Source of the DNA: Fulvimarina sp039652615 | Lineage (GTDB): Bacteria; Pseudomonadota; Alphaproteobacteria; Rhizobiales; Rhizobiaceae | Reading direction: 5' to 3' | Length of the DNA stretch: 64,000 nt | NCBI RefSeq assembly: GCF_039652615.1 | Contig: NZ_JBDJAC010000015.1 | Span: 1-64,000 of the forward strand | In this document: piece after piece, positions 1 through 7,347 of the stretch | Position numbering within the stretch: the first letter of the stretch is position 1 | Layout: every line of letters begins with the position of its first letter | Notes under the pieces: generated by a model | Told to the model about the DNA's origin: nothing | The model's database searches: none | What the model saw: only the letters and a program-made list of their open reading frames with translations | Position numbers and translations under genes: made by a program

Positions 1-64
1 CACGCTCGGTGATCTGTGCGACTGCATCGCGCTTGAACTCATCAGTGAAATTGACAGACCGCAT
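1..64 (-). CDS. IS3-family transposase OrfA, N-terminal 21 codons (partial)
   Basis: On the minus strand an ATG at 64-62 is preceded by a strong AAGGAGG ribosome-binding site and opens a frame that runs off the left edge. The visible residues start MRSVNFTDEFKRDAVAQITER, the usual beginning of the helix-turn-helix OrfA protein of IS3-family elements, which binds the element ends and is made as an OrfAB fusion transposase by frameshifting. Only the start is present, so intactness of the element cannot be judged. It points away from the phage genes to its right. Confidence 0.85.
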   Translation of the reverse strand, partial: MRSVNFTDEFKRDAVAQITER

Positions 65-123
65 CCGGACCTCCTTGCCTCAAAATCAGGGAAGAAGGCG
101 TCCACAAATCTCGGGGCTATTCA
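1..123 (-). mobile_element. End of an IS3-family insertion sequence
   Basis: The roughly 60 bases between the OrfA start and about 123 read on the minus strand as TGAATAGCCCCGAGATTTGT and onward. This fits an IS3-type terminal inverted repeat (TG at the tip, then an AGATTT-TGGACG-like core) leading into the OrfA leader. The outer boundary is placed at 123 by the TGA tip; it could be 125. The other end and any target duplication lie outside the window. Confidence 0.6.
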
Positions 124-149
124 CACACGCTGTTTGGCAGCCGCAACTC

Positions 150-198
150 CTACCCCCCCATCATCCTTCCGGGTGTGTTGCGTTTCTATGGGGGGTAG
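150..198. repeat. Inverted repeat with C7/G6 tracts before the Mor-like gene
   Basis: CTACCCCCCCAT (150-161) is matched by ATGGGGGGTAG (188-198), an 11-bp inverted repeat with one extra C in the left arm and a 26-base loop. It ends 10 bases before the ATG at 209, so it could form a hairpin in the leader or act as an operator for the activator gene. Confidence 0.5.
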
Positions 199-208
199 TT
201 CTCGGTCT

Positions 209-679
209 ATGAACATCACGTGGACCGACGCTTCCGGCATTCAATATACCGCTCCCGTGCCGGAAGTGGTGGCCCCGTTCGTCGAAGCGATCGGCCTTGA
301 GAAAACCGCCCGGCTTGTGACGAGCTTCGGCGGGACGCGGGTATTCTTTCCCGTGAATACCACCAACGAGAAACGCTGCGAAGTTTCGTCGTTGCTGGAA
401 AGGGAGGCTACCCTGACTATAGGTCGGACGCTCGGTCCCGGTGAGATAGATATACCTCTCGCGAATGTTTTCCTCGCCCGCCACCTCAAATCCACTGGTC
501 TTCCTCACGCAAAAATCGCTCGAAAGCTTCGCGTCTCGGAAGTGACTGTCCGAAATCTGCTGCGACCTGACGAGGCGCGTCAGAGTAGGTCGCGAAAAAT
601 CGAAGACACCTTCGAGCGAAATCCAAACCGCCGCGTCGGAGTTGGTTCGTATCCGGCTATCACGAAAGAGAGTTCGTAA
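209..679 (+). CDS. Mor-family phage transcription activator
   Basis: A 156-residue protein if started at ATG 209; an upstream start at 134 would put the hairpin at 150-198 inside the gene. The segment around residues 25-50 (VEAIGLEKTARL, then FGGTRVFFP) resembles the dimerisation part of Mu Mor/C activators, which carry a GGTR-aromatic-P motif. Near residue 110 a helix-turn-helix of the type AKIARKLRVSEVTVRNLL follows. In Mu, Mor turns on middle transcription. The tail after the HTH is basic and longer than in Mor. The stop overlaps the start of the gpT gene by one base (TAATG), so the two are probably translated together. Confidence 0.7.
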   Translation: MNITWTDASGIQYTAPVPEVVAPFVEAIGLEKTARLVTSFGGTRVFFPVNTTNEKRCEVSSLLEREATLTIGRTLGPGEIDIPLANVFLARHLKSTGLPHAKIARKLRVSEVTVRNLLRPDEARQSRSRKIEDTFERNPNRRVGVGSYPAITKESS

Positions 680-1572
680 TGGACATCACGCAGGAAAACA
701 TAGAACTCGCCTTCCGTGGGTTCAAAAAGACGTTTGAGAACGCATTCGGCGATGTGAAATCCCACCGGGACACGCTGGCGATGACGGTCAATTCCACAAC
801 GTCCGAAGAGAACTACGCATGGATGGGCGAATTCCCTGAGATGCGTGAATGGCTCGGCGTACGTGTCATCAAAACGCTTCAGAACCATGGGTTCAAAATC
901 GTCAACAAAGATTTCGAGAGCACGGTTCGGGTCAAGCGCAACTCTTTCGAAGACGACAATCTCGGCGTCTACACGCCGATGGTGAAAGAGATCGCTCGCA
1001 TGTCGAAACAGCATCCCGACAAGATGCTGTTCAACCTGCTTTCCGATGGGATTGCGAAGAATTGCTATGATGGTCGGCCATTCTTCTCGGAATACCATCC
1101 GCGATCCGGCCAAGTCGGAGATGAGGCCGAACCGATCTCCAACCTTCAGCCAGGCGCGCAACCGATGTGGTACCTCATGGACCTCAGCCGGCAGATCAGG
1201 CCGCTCGTATGGCAGGAGCGCAAACCTTACAATTTCGGGGCTCTGACCGATGAGAAGAACGAGCACGTCTACATGGCGAACGAGTTCTTGTTCGGCGTCC
1301 ATGCACGTGTGAATGCTGGCTTCGGTCTCTGGCAACTGGCCTACGCGTCGGGAGCCGAACTCAACGCCGCAAACTACGAGATGGCTCGGCAGGCCATGAT
1401 GCGGTTCCGGGGAGATCAAAACCATCTCCTCGGCATCATGCCGACGCATCTGGTCGTTCCGGCTGAACTGGAAGGGCAGGCCCGCCAGCTTATCACCGCG
1501 AGCGTCATCGCGAACAATTCCAACATCTGGCAGGGCACGGCGGAACTGATCGTCACGCCTTGGCTGTCATAA
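679..1572 (+). CDS. Mu gpT-like major head (capsid) protein
   Basis: 297 residues, close to the roughly 305 of Mu gpT. The N-terminal part has the pattern seen in gpT proteins: an early VNSTTSEENYAWMGEFPEMREW block (about residues 38-58), then EDDNLGVYTPM (about 92-102), CYDGRPFF (about 130) and NEFLFGVHARVNAGFGLWQ (about 200-220). It should form the icosahedral shell of a Mu-like head. The C-terminus, ending VTPWLS, is at the place where gpT proteins end, so the gene looks full length and not decayed. It starts in a one-base overlap with the activator gene and is followed 10 bases later by the protease gene. Confidence 0.88.
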   Translation: MDITQENIELAFRGFKKTFENAFGDVKSHRDTLAMTVNSTTSEENYAWMGEFPEMREWLGVRVIKTLQNHGFKIVNKDFESTVRVKRNSFEDDNLGVYTPMVKEIARMSKQHPDKMLFNLLSDGIAKNCYDGRPFFSEYHPRSGQVGDEAEPISNLQPGAQPMWYLMDLSRQIRPLVWQERKPYNFGALTDEKNEHVYMANEFLFGVHARVNAGFGLWQLAYASGAELNAANYEMARQAMMRFRGDQNHLLGIMPTHLVVPAELEGQARQLITASVIANNSNIWQGTAELIVTPWLS

Positions 1573-1582
1573 GGGGATCACG

Positions 1583-2572
1583 ATGGACGGAACCGCTCAT
1601 TTTCCGCATCCCATCGTAACGCTCGCCGTCGGTGGAGAACTGGATACCAAACCGACGACGAGCGGGTGGATCAAGATCGCGCCGCGCGGCCGGGTGACCG
1701 ACCGCAACGGCGTCTCGCACGCCTTCGATCCCGAGTTGCTCGCATCTCGCTTCAACGCCGACGAAACGAAAGTTCCGCTCGACTTCGACCATTCGACCGT
1801 CCTTCTTGGCGCGAAAGGCCAAAGGTCCGATGCGATCGGCTGGATCGAGGAGATGGAAGCGCGAGCAGACGGGCTTTACGGCCGCGTTGACTGGCTCGAC
1901 ACCGGTAAAGCGGCTCTTGGCGCCCGCACTCATCGCTACGTCAGTCCCTCGTTTCCGCGCGATAAGGCCGGCAACGCCGTCTGGATACATACGGTCGCTC
2001 TCGTGACCGCGCCAGCACTTGCGAAGATGCCAGCGCTCGCAGCGGCACGCGCCGCCGCCGACCATTCGCAGGAAGAAGAACAAGCGATGCAAAGCGCTTA
2101 CGCTGAAGCGCGATCGTCGAACTTCATGGCTGATCTTCGGAAGGTTCGCGACCTTCCGGAAGACGCTGACGAGAAAGCCATTCTCGAAGCGATCCGTGCT
2201 TCGAACGCTACGAAGCTTGCAGCTTCGTCCACTGCCGAGCTGCTTCTTCTCGATCTCGCAAAATCGAGGGGCGAACAGTCGGCGCGTCACGCATCCGAAC
2301 AAGCTGACAAAGCAATCGCCAGGGGCGTTTTCCCGGCTTACGCACGGGATTGGGCCATCGCGACATGCGCAGCCGATCCACATGCATTCGAAGGTATCGT
2401 CGAGCGCGTCGGCGCTCCGCTGGCTCATCTGTTCCGGCCTGCCATCACACCGGAAATGGAAGCCAATATGCAGATGACGGCGCTGTCTTCGCGCCTGGAT
2501 ATCTCCCGGTCGGAAGCTGCTGAACTCGTCGCGAAACAACTCGGCTTGTCGGCCGACGACCTGAAGGACTGA
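1583..2572 (+). CDS. Mu gpI-like prohead protease and scaffold
   Basis: 329 residues, with the layout of Mu-like I proteins: an N-terminal protease domain (about residues 1-150; WIKIAPRG near 22, PLDFDHST near 65, SPSFP near 118) followed by a helical, charged scaffold region (about 160-329). In Mu the protease cleaves the scaffold and itself during head assembly, and a shorter in-frame product supplies free scaffold. Whether such an internal start is used here cannot be told. It lies 10 bases after gpT and 4 bases before the next gene. The T-then-I order is the reverse of Mu. Confidence 0.82.
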   Translation: MDGTAHFPHPIVTLAVGGELDTKPTTSGWIKIAPRGRVTDRNGVSHAFDPELLASRFNADETKVPLDFDHSTVLLGAKGQRSDAIGWIEEMEARADGLYGRVDWLDTGKAALGARTHRYVSPSFPRDKAGNAVWIHTVALVTAPALAKMPALAAARAAADHSQEEEQAMQSAYAEARSSNFMADLRKVRDLPEDADEKAILEAIRASNATKLAASSTAELLLLDLAKSRGEQSARHASEQADKAIARGVFPAYARDWAIATCAADPHAFEGIVERVGAPLAHLFRPAITPEMEANMQMTALSSRLDISRSEAAELVAKQLGLSADDLKD

Positions 2573-2576
2573 TAGA

Positions 2577-2981
2577 ATGGCCGCGACCAAGAATATCAAC
2601 ACGCCCCTGCGTGGGCCGATGTCAGGTTCCCGTTACGATTATCCGGTCGCCAGTGGCGTCCGTATCTTCGGCGGAACGATGGTGGGCGTGAATGCGGCGA
2701 AGGAAGCCGTTCCGATCCATAACGCTTCTGCGGTCGCGTTCGTTGGGATCGCGCTCGATCCAGCCGACAATCGAGCCGGGGCGGCTGGGGCAAAACGGGT
2801 CCTCGTGGGTCGCGGCGTGTTCGACGGCGGTGCTCTATTCGTCGGCGCAGTCGCCGCTGACATCAACCTTCCCCTTTACGTGGTTTCAGACGACGAACTG
2901 ACGAAAGACGAGGTAGCCGGTTCGTATCTCGCCGCCACGATCGAGGCTGTCGATGAGGAAAGCGTCTGGATCAAGGTCTAG
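2577..2981 (+). CDS. Probable capsid cement/decoration protein (DUF2190-like)
   Basis: 134 residues, rich in Gly, Ala and Val, with no membrane segment. The pattern of short beta-strand-like stretches (ASGVRIFGGTMVGVN near residues 26-40, AFVGIALDPADNRAG near 55-70, GRGVFDGGALF near 80-90) is like small proteins encoded beside the major head gene in many tailed phages (DUF2190, structural cement). It begins only 4 bases after the protease stop. The assignment rests on composition, size and position more than on a diagnostic motif. Confidence 0.6.
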   Translation: MAATKNINTPLRGPMSGSRYDYPVASGVRIFGGTMVGVNAAKEAVPIHNASAVAFVGIALDPADNRAGAAGAKRVLVGRGVFDGGALFVGAVAADINLPLYVVSDDELTKDEVAGSYLAATIEAVDEESVWIKV

Positions 2982-3017
2982 GCCCGCACCTGCGTTCTTC
3001 GCCGCTCGATCAATGGG

Positions 3018-3344
3018 ATGCCGATGCCTGAACGGTTCGTTGTTCATCGCCCGACTGTGCGCGAAGTCTTGAACGTATGGGAGCGCGACTTTGCGGCGTC
3101 GGCTGGCCTGCCCGTCTGGCGCAATTTCGAAATCCGGGAATTCTGTGCGGTCAAGCTTCGCGAGTTGTCGCCTCGCGAGGCGTTCGGTGACTGTCTGGAA
3201 CGCTACGGCGAAGCCGAAACACCGACGCTCAAGGCGCTTCAGAATTTTGACGATCGGCTTCGTGACATTGAGGAGCAACTCCTGATCGATCGCCTTGGCA
3301 TCACCCTCGATAAGTCCTTTGATCGTCGGATCGGGCGAAGCTGA
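3018..3344 (+). CDS. Hypothetical phage-associated protein
   Basis: 108 residues starting MPMPERFVVH; a second ATG lies two codons downstream. I do not recognise the family. It is soluble, rich in charged residues (Arg and Glu) and probably helical, with several Arg/Glu-Leu repeats that could form a short coiled coil around residues 70-100. It follows the capsid genes by 36 bases on the same strand and is the last gene before the core gene prfC, so it is most simply read as the final gene of the phage fragment. Confidence 0.5.
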   Translation: MPMPERFVVHRPTVREVLNVWERDFAASAGLPVWRNFEIREFCAVKLRELSPREAFGDCLERYGEAETPTLKALQNFDDRLRDIEEQLLIDRLGITLDKSFDRRIGRS

Positions 3345-3381
3345 GATCGATCAAGCACGGCGCTATCCAAGCGTCACCACT

Positions 3382-3409
3382 TAATCCCGTCAAATACCGG
3401 CTAATCCCG
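3382..3409. repeat. Two TAATCCCG direct repeats at the prophage-core junction
   Basis: TAATCCCG occurs at 3382-3389 and again at 3402-3409, exactly 20 bases apart (about two helical turns), in the non-coding stretch between the phage genes and prfC. Such spacing suits a protein-binding site, for example a transposase end site of a Mu-like phage, but nothing here proves it. Confidence 0.35.
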
Positions 3410-3491
3410 GATAAATCGTACCGATACCGATTATCGTTCAACAGTACAGAATCACCTGAGCCTCGTCTTTCCTGTTTCCCAAGTCGTCAGC

Positions 3492-3519
3492 TTGTGCGAC
3501 ATGCGAAGCATCGTACATT
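3492..3519 (+). promoter_or_regulatory. Possible sigma-70 promoter for prfC
   Basis: TTGTGC (3492-3497) and TACATT (3514-3519) are separated by 16 bases and lie about 85 bases before the prfC ATG. Both hexamers are imperfect, so this is a weak call. Confidence 0.3.
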
Positions 3520-3603
3520 ATCGAGATAAGCCCCCCACAGATGCGCCGTTTTTCGCGGCGACAAGGGCGGCAATCATATTCGAACACCTGAAGAAAGCCC
3601 GTC

Positions 3604-5223
3604 ATGAGCAGCCTTGCCCTTGAGGCCGAAGACAGATCGAGCCCGACGCCCTCCGCAAAGTCGAGCTACTCCAACCGGCGGACCTTCGCGATCATCTCGC
3701 ACCCCGACGCCGGCAAGACGACGCTGACGGAAAAGCTGCTCCTCACCGGCGGCGCGATCGAGATGGCCGGCGCCGTGCGCGCCAAGGGCAACAAGGCGCG
3801 CGCGAAATCCGACTGGATGGGCATCGAGAAGGATCGCGGCATCTCGGTCACCTCCTCGGTGATGACCTTCCAGAAAGACGGCGTGAACTTCAATCTTCTG
3901 GATACGCCCGGCCATAGCGACTTTTCCGAAGACACCTATCGCACGCTGACGGCTGTCGACTCCGCCATCATGGTGATCGACGCGGCGAAGGGCATCGAGG
4001 GCCAGACCCGCAAGCTGTTCGAGATCTGCCGCCTTCGCGACATTCCGATCATCACCTTCGTCAACAAGATCGACCGCGAGGGCCGCGACCCGTTCGAGCT
4101 CCTCGACGAGATCGAGGAACAGCTCGCCATGGACGTCGCACCCATGGTCTGGCCTGTGGGTCAGGGCGGCCTGTTCAAGGGCGTCTACGATCTTGCCGCG
4201 AACGATTTCATTTCGGCCAAGGGCGAAGGCACGAAGCATTTCGACGGCGGGCTCGACGATCCGGGCCTGGAAGAAGCGCTCGGCACGGAGACCTATGCCG
4301 GCTTCCGCGAGGCGGCCGAACTTGCCGGTGAAGGCTATGCCAGCTTCGATGCCCAGAGCTATCGCGACGGCCATCTGACGCCGGTGGTCTTCGGCTCGGC
4401 GCTCGAAAATTTCGCCGTCGACCGGCTGATGGACTTCATCGCCGCCCATGCGCCGGAGCCGCGCCCCCAGCCATCGGACAAGGGTCCGATCGATCCTTCG
4501 GGCGAGAAGGTCTCGGGCTTCGTGTTCAAGGTGCAGGCCAATATGGACCCCAAGCACCGGGACCGGGTCGCTTTCGTCCGGTTCTGCTCGGGCCATTTCA
4601 AGCGCGGCATGAAGCTCGATCATGTGCGCTCGGGCAAGGCGATCGCTGTGTCCAACCCGATCTATTTCGTCGCGCAGGAGCGTTCGCTCACCGAGGAAGC
4701 CTTTGCCGGCGACGTGATCGGCATTCCGAACCACGGCACCCTGCAGGTGGGCGACACGCTGACCGAAGGCGAAACCTTCCGCTTCACCGGCCTTCCCGCA
4801 TTTGCGCCGGAGGTGCTGCGCCGGGTGCGCCTCGAAGACACGATGAAGATGAAGCAGCTGCGCCGGGGCCTTGAAGACCTTGCCCAGGAAGGTCTCGTCC
4901 AGGTGTTCCGCCCGACCATCGGCTCCGACTGGATCGTCGGCGTCGTCGGCCCCCTGCAGCTCGATGTTCTCGCCTCTCGCATCTCCGGCGAATACAAGGC
5001 GGACGTGACCTTCGAGCCGGTGCAATACAATGTCGCGCGCTGGATCAGGTGCCCGAACGAGCAGACGCTCAAGCAGTTCATCAAGGACAACACAAATCAG
5101 ATCGTCCGTGACCGCGACGACCGCCCGGTTTATCTCTGCCGCGACGACTGGGACCTGCGCTATGTGATGGACCGCAACAAGGACATCGCCTTCGACGCAA
5201 CCCGCGAGATCGTGCAGCAATAG
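3604..5223 (+). CDS. prfC: Peptide chain release factor 3
   Basis: 539 residues. RF3 is the translational GTPase that recycles RF1 and RF2 from the ribosome after termination. The G domain is clear: P-loop SHPDAGKT at residues 32-39, DTPGH at 100-104 and NKID at 154-157, followed by the domain 2 and 3 regions. The length is near that of E. coli RF3 (529), with a short extra N-terminus (about residues 1-22, low complexity) before the conserved NRRTFAII. The ATG at 3604 has only a weak ribosome-binding site. recO starts 12 bases after the stop, so the two are probably cotranscribed. Confidence 0.96.
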   Translation: MSSLALEAEDRSSPTPSAKSSYSNRRTFAIISHPDAGKTTLTEKLLLTGGAIEMAGAVRAKGNKARAKSDWMGIEKDRGISVTSSVMTFQKDGVNFNLLDTPGHSDFSEDTYRTLTAVDSAIMVIDAAKGIEGQTRKLFEICRLRDIPIITFVNKIDREGRDPFELLDEIEEQLAMDVAPMVWPVGQGGLFKGVYDLAANDFISAKGEGTKHFDGGLDDPGLEEALGTETYAGFREAAELAGEGYASFDAQSYRDGHLTPVVFGSALENFAVDRLMDFIAAHAPEPRPQPSDKGPIDPSGEKVSGFVFKVQANMDPKHRDRVAFVRFCSGHFKRGMKLDHVRSGKAIAVSNPIYFVAQERSLTEEAFAGDVIGIPNHGTLQVGDTLTEGETFRFTGLPAFAPEVLRRVRLEDTMKMKQLRRGLEDLAQEGLVQVFRPTIGSDWIVGVVGPLQLDVLASRISGEYKADVTFEPVQYNVARWIRCPNEQTLKQFIKDNTNQIVRDRDDRPVYLCRDDWDLRYVMDRNKDIAFDATREIVQQ

Positions 5224-5235
5224 GGCGCCACCGCC

Positions 5236-5961
5236 ATGGAATGGCGTGAGGAAGGCATCGTCCTCGGCGTGCGCCGCCATGGCGAGACGAGCGTCATCGC
5301 AGAGCTGATGACCCGGTCCCGGGGCCGTCACCTGGGCCTCGTGCGGGGCGGACGGTCGAAGGCGATGCGGCCGGTGCTTCAGCCCGGCAATTCGGTGCTC
5401 GCCCATTGGCGGGCGCGGCTCGACGAGCATATGGGGGCCTTCGCGCTGGAGCCGGTTCTGTCCCGCGCCGGTGGCCTGATGGAAAGCGCCGTCGGGCTCC
5501 ATGGCGTCCAGCTCGCGGCGAGCCATTTGCGGCTTCTGCCCGAGCGCGATCCCCATCCGCGCCTGCACGACGGGCTGATCGTGCTTCTGGAAAATCTGGG
5601 CGCGGACCGCATGACCGCCGGCGAACTCATGCTGCGCTTCGAACTTGCCGTTCTGGAAGAGCTCGGCTTCGGCCTCGATCTCACCCGATGCGCCGCAACC
5701 GGGGCCAGCACAGACCTCGTCTATGTCTCGCCGAAAAGCGGGCGCGCGGTCAGCCGAGAGCCGGGCGAGCCCTATCGTGACAAGCTTCTCGCCCTCCCCG
5801 CTTTCCTCACCGAGACGGACCGTGCGGCCGATGGCGAGACCCTGAAGGCCGGCTTCACCCTCACCCGCTATTTTCTCGCCCGTCACGTCTACGAGCCGCG
5901 CGGGATCGACGAGCCTCTTTCGCGCACGGGCTTCATTTCGGCGGCGAGTGCGTCAGGTTAG
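5236..5961 (+). CDS. recO: DNA repair protein RecO
   Basis: 241 residues, the usual length in Rhizobiales. RecO loads RecA on SSB-coated DNA in the RecFOR recombination pathway and anneals complementary strands. The start MEWREEGIVLGVRRHGETS and the following HLGLVRGGRSK segment (about residues 34-44) are the OB-fold of RecO. The rest is the helical domain. The C-terminal Cys cluster of some RecO proteins is not evident. It lies 12 bases after prfC and just upstream of a thioesterase gene. Confidence 0.93.
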   Translation: MEWREEGIVLGVRRHGETSVIAELMTRSRGRHLGLVRGGRSKAMRPVLQPGNSVLAHWRARLDEHMGAFALEPVLSRAGGLMESAVGLHGVQLAASHLRLLPERDPHPRLHDGLIVLLENLGADRMTAGELMLRFELAVLEELGFGLDLTRCAATGASTDLVYVSPKSGRAVSREPGEPYRDKLLALPAFLTETDRAADGETLKAGFTLTRYFLARHVYEPRGIDEPLSRTGFISAASASG

Positions 5962-5989
5962 CTGGCTCAGACGGGTTTTGAGGAAGACC

Positions 5990-6430
5990 ATGGCGGACCA
6001 CAGCGAAAACGGAATCGACCTTGGCGGCTTCGTCGTCCATCCCTGGCATCTCGATCAGTTCGGCCACATGAACGTGCGCTGGTACGCGCCGGTCTTCGAC
6101 GACGCCTCGTTTCTCTTCTGGGAAAAGGCGGGGCTTTCCATGCGGGCCATGACGGAAATCCATGGCGTCCACACCGTCACGCTCAAGGCTGAGACCGAAT
6201 TCAAACGGGAGCTTCTGGCCGGCGATTGCACCTTTATCGGGGGCCGCGTCACCCGCGTCGGCGGCAAGAGCGTCACGCTGGAAATGACGCTTCATACCTA
6301 TCGCACCGGCGAGGTTCACGCGATCTATCGCACAGTGGAGGTGTTCGTGGAGGCCGGCTCCCACGCCTCCTGCGCGATACCCGACGCGGTCCGCGAAACG
6401 CTCGAAGGCTACTTGCCCGACGAGGGCTGA
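5990..6430 (+). CDS. Acyl-CoA thioesterase (YbgC/4HBT hotdog family)
   Basis: 146 residues from ATG 5990, which has an AGGAAG site just upstream; a GTG at 5948 would overlap recO and is less likely. The hotdog signature is seen in WHLDQFGHMNVRWYAPVFDD (about residues 17-36): the Asp in LDQFGH-N is the position of the catalytic acid in 4HBT enzymes. These enzymes hydrolyse short acyl-CoA or acyl-ACP thioesters in the cytosol; the substrate cannot be told. The 3' end overlaps the convergent exporter gene by 22 bases. Confidence 0.8.
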   Translation: MADHSENGIDLGGFVVHPWHLDQFGHMNVRWYAPVFDDASFLFWEKAGLSMRAMTEIHGVHTVTLKAETEFKRELLAGDCTFIGGRVTRVGGKSVTLEMTLHTYRTGEVHAIYRTVEVFVEAGSHASCAIPDAVRETLEGYLPDEG

Positions 6431-7332
6431 GCGCCGGTCTTTCGCGGCCAGACCTCCAGACCGCCCGCGATCAGCACCAGCGCCCCGCCGGCAAGCTCCA
6501 GGGAGCCCAGTTCCTCGCCCGCAAGCCAGGCGGCCGAGAGCGCGCCGATGAGAACCTCCGCCATGAGGAGAATGCCGACGCGTGCCGGCTCCAGCCGCGA
6601 GGCCGCCCAGATGAGCGCGGCCATGGACAGGCCCCACCACAAGGGGCCGGCAAAGACGGCCCAGCCGAGGGCGCGGATGATTTCATCTCCGCCAAGCAGG
6701 GACGGGAAGGGCTCGAGCGTCGGCGCAAGCAGAAACGCGCCGATCATTCCCCCGAAGGCGAAGACGAAGGCCGATTCCGAAGCCCCAAGCGATGAATTGG
6801 CTCTCATACCGGTGGTCGAGATCGACCATAGGATGCCGGAAAGAAGCGCCAGCCACTCCCCCATGCCGCGCGGTATCGGGACTTCGCCGTTCGCGCCCAG
6901 CATGACGGCGAGCCCGGCAAGGCCGGTGACGAGAGCCGCGATGCGCAGGCCCGTAATGGGCCATCCCATCACGAAGCGGCCGATCAGTGTCGACCAGACG
7001 GGGGTGAGGAAGAACAGGAGAATGATGATCGCCACCCGGCCATAGACGAATCCGACCGAGTAGAAGACGAATGCGGCCCCGCCGATCGCGAGCGCGGCAA
7101 GTTCCGGCAGGCCCGCGCGCTTCAGGCTGCGCCGCCGCTGAAACGCGACGGGCATAAGCAGGATCACGGCAGAGGCGACGATTGCAAGCGAGCCCCAGGC
7201 ACCGCTCAGACCCAGCGCGTCGAGCCGGCGGACCGGATACCAGTAGAAGCCCCAGAGCGCACCCGTTGCAACGACGATCAGCGTCGCCACAGTCAGGGTC
7301 CGCCGGCGTGCGCTGCCGTCCTCTTCAACCAT
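6409..7332 (-). CDS. EamA/DMT-family transporter
   Basis: 307 residues with about ten hydrophobic membrane segments arranged as two similar halves, as in drug/metabolite (EamA) exporters of the inner membrane. The first half starts near ATGALWGFYWYPVRRL (about residues 22-37), and the second has the typical LLSGILWSISTTGMRAN turn (about 165-180). The substrate is unknown. It is 15 bases downstream of the MFS gene on the same strand, so both are probably one transcript. Its 3' end overlaps the convergent thioesterase gene by 22 bases. Confidence 0.82.
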   Translation of the reverse strand: MVEEDGSARRRTLTVATLIVVATGALWGFYWYPVRRLDALGLSGAWGSLAIVASAVILLMPVAFQRRRSLKRAGLPELAALAIGGAAFVFYSVGFVYGRVAIIILLFFLTPVWSTLIGRFVMGWPITGLRIAALVTGLAGLAVMLGANGEVPIPRGMGEWLALLSGILWSISTTGMRANSSLGASESAFVFAFGGMIGAFLLAPTLEPFPSLLGGDEIIRALGWAVFAGPLWWGLSMAALIWAASRLEPARVGILLMAEVLIGALSAAWLAGEELGSLELAGGALVLIAGGLEVWPRKTGAQPSSGK

Positions 7333-7347
7333 TCGGCAGCATTCCGA

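Larger units (their letters stand above)
124..3344 (+). mobile_element. Mu-like prophage fragment (head-protein module)
   Basis: Five same-strand, tightly spaced genes include a Mor-type activator, gpT-type major head protein and gpI-type protease. There is no portal, terminase, tail or transposase gene between the IS edge and the core gene prfC. By eye the codons use A/T at third positions more often than prfC or recO, consistent with transfer. The left part may continue beyond the window or may have been removed by the IS3 element. In phage Mu the protease/scaffold gene I precedes T; here T precedes I. Confidence 0.8.

Noticed and set aside
3574..5886. 770-codon open frame on the minus strand over prfC and recO
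   Set aside because: It is the mirror of two clear genes; GC-rich codons give long frames on the opposite strand. Composition is Arg/Glu/Gly-rich with no domain.
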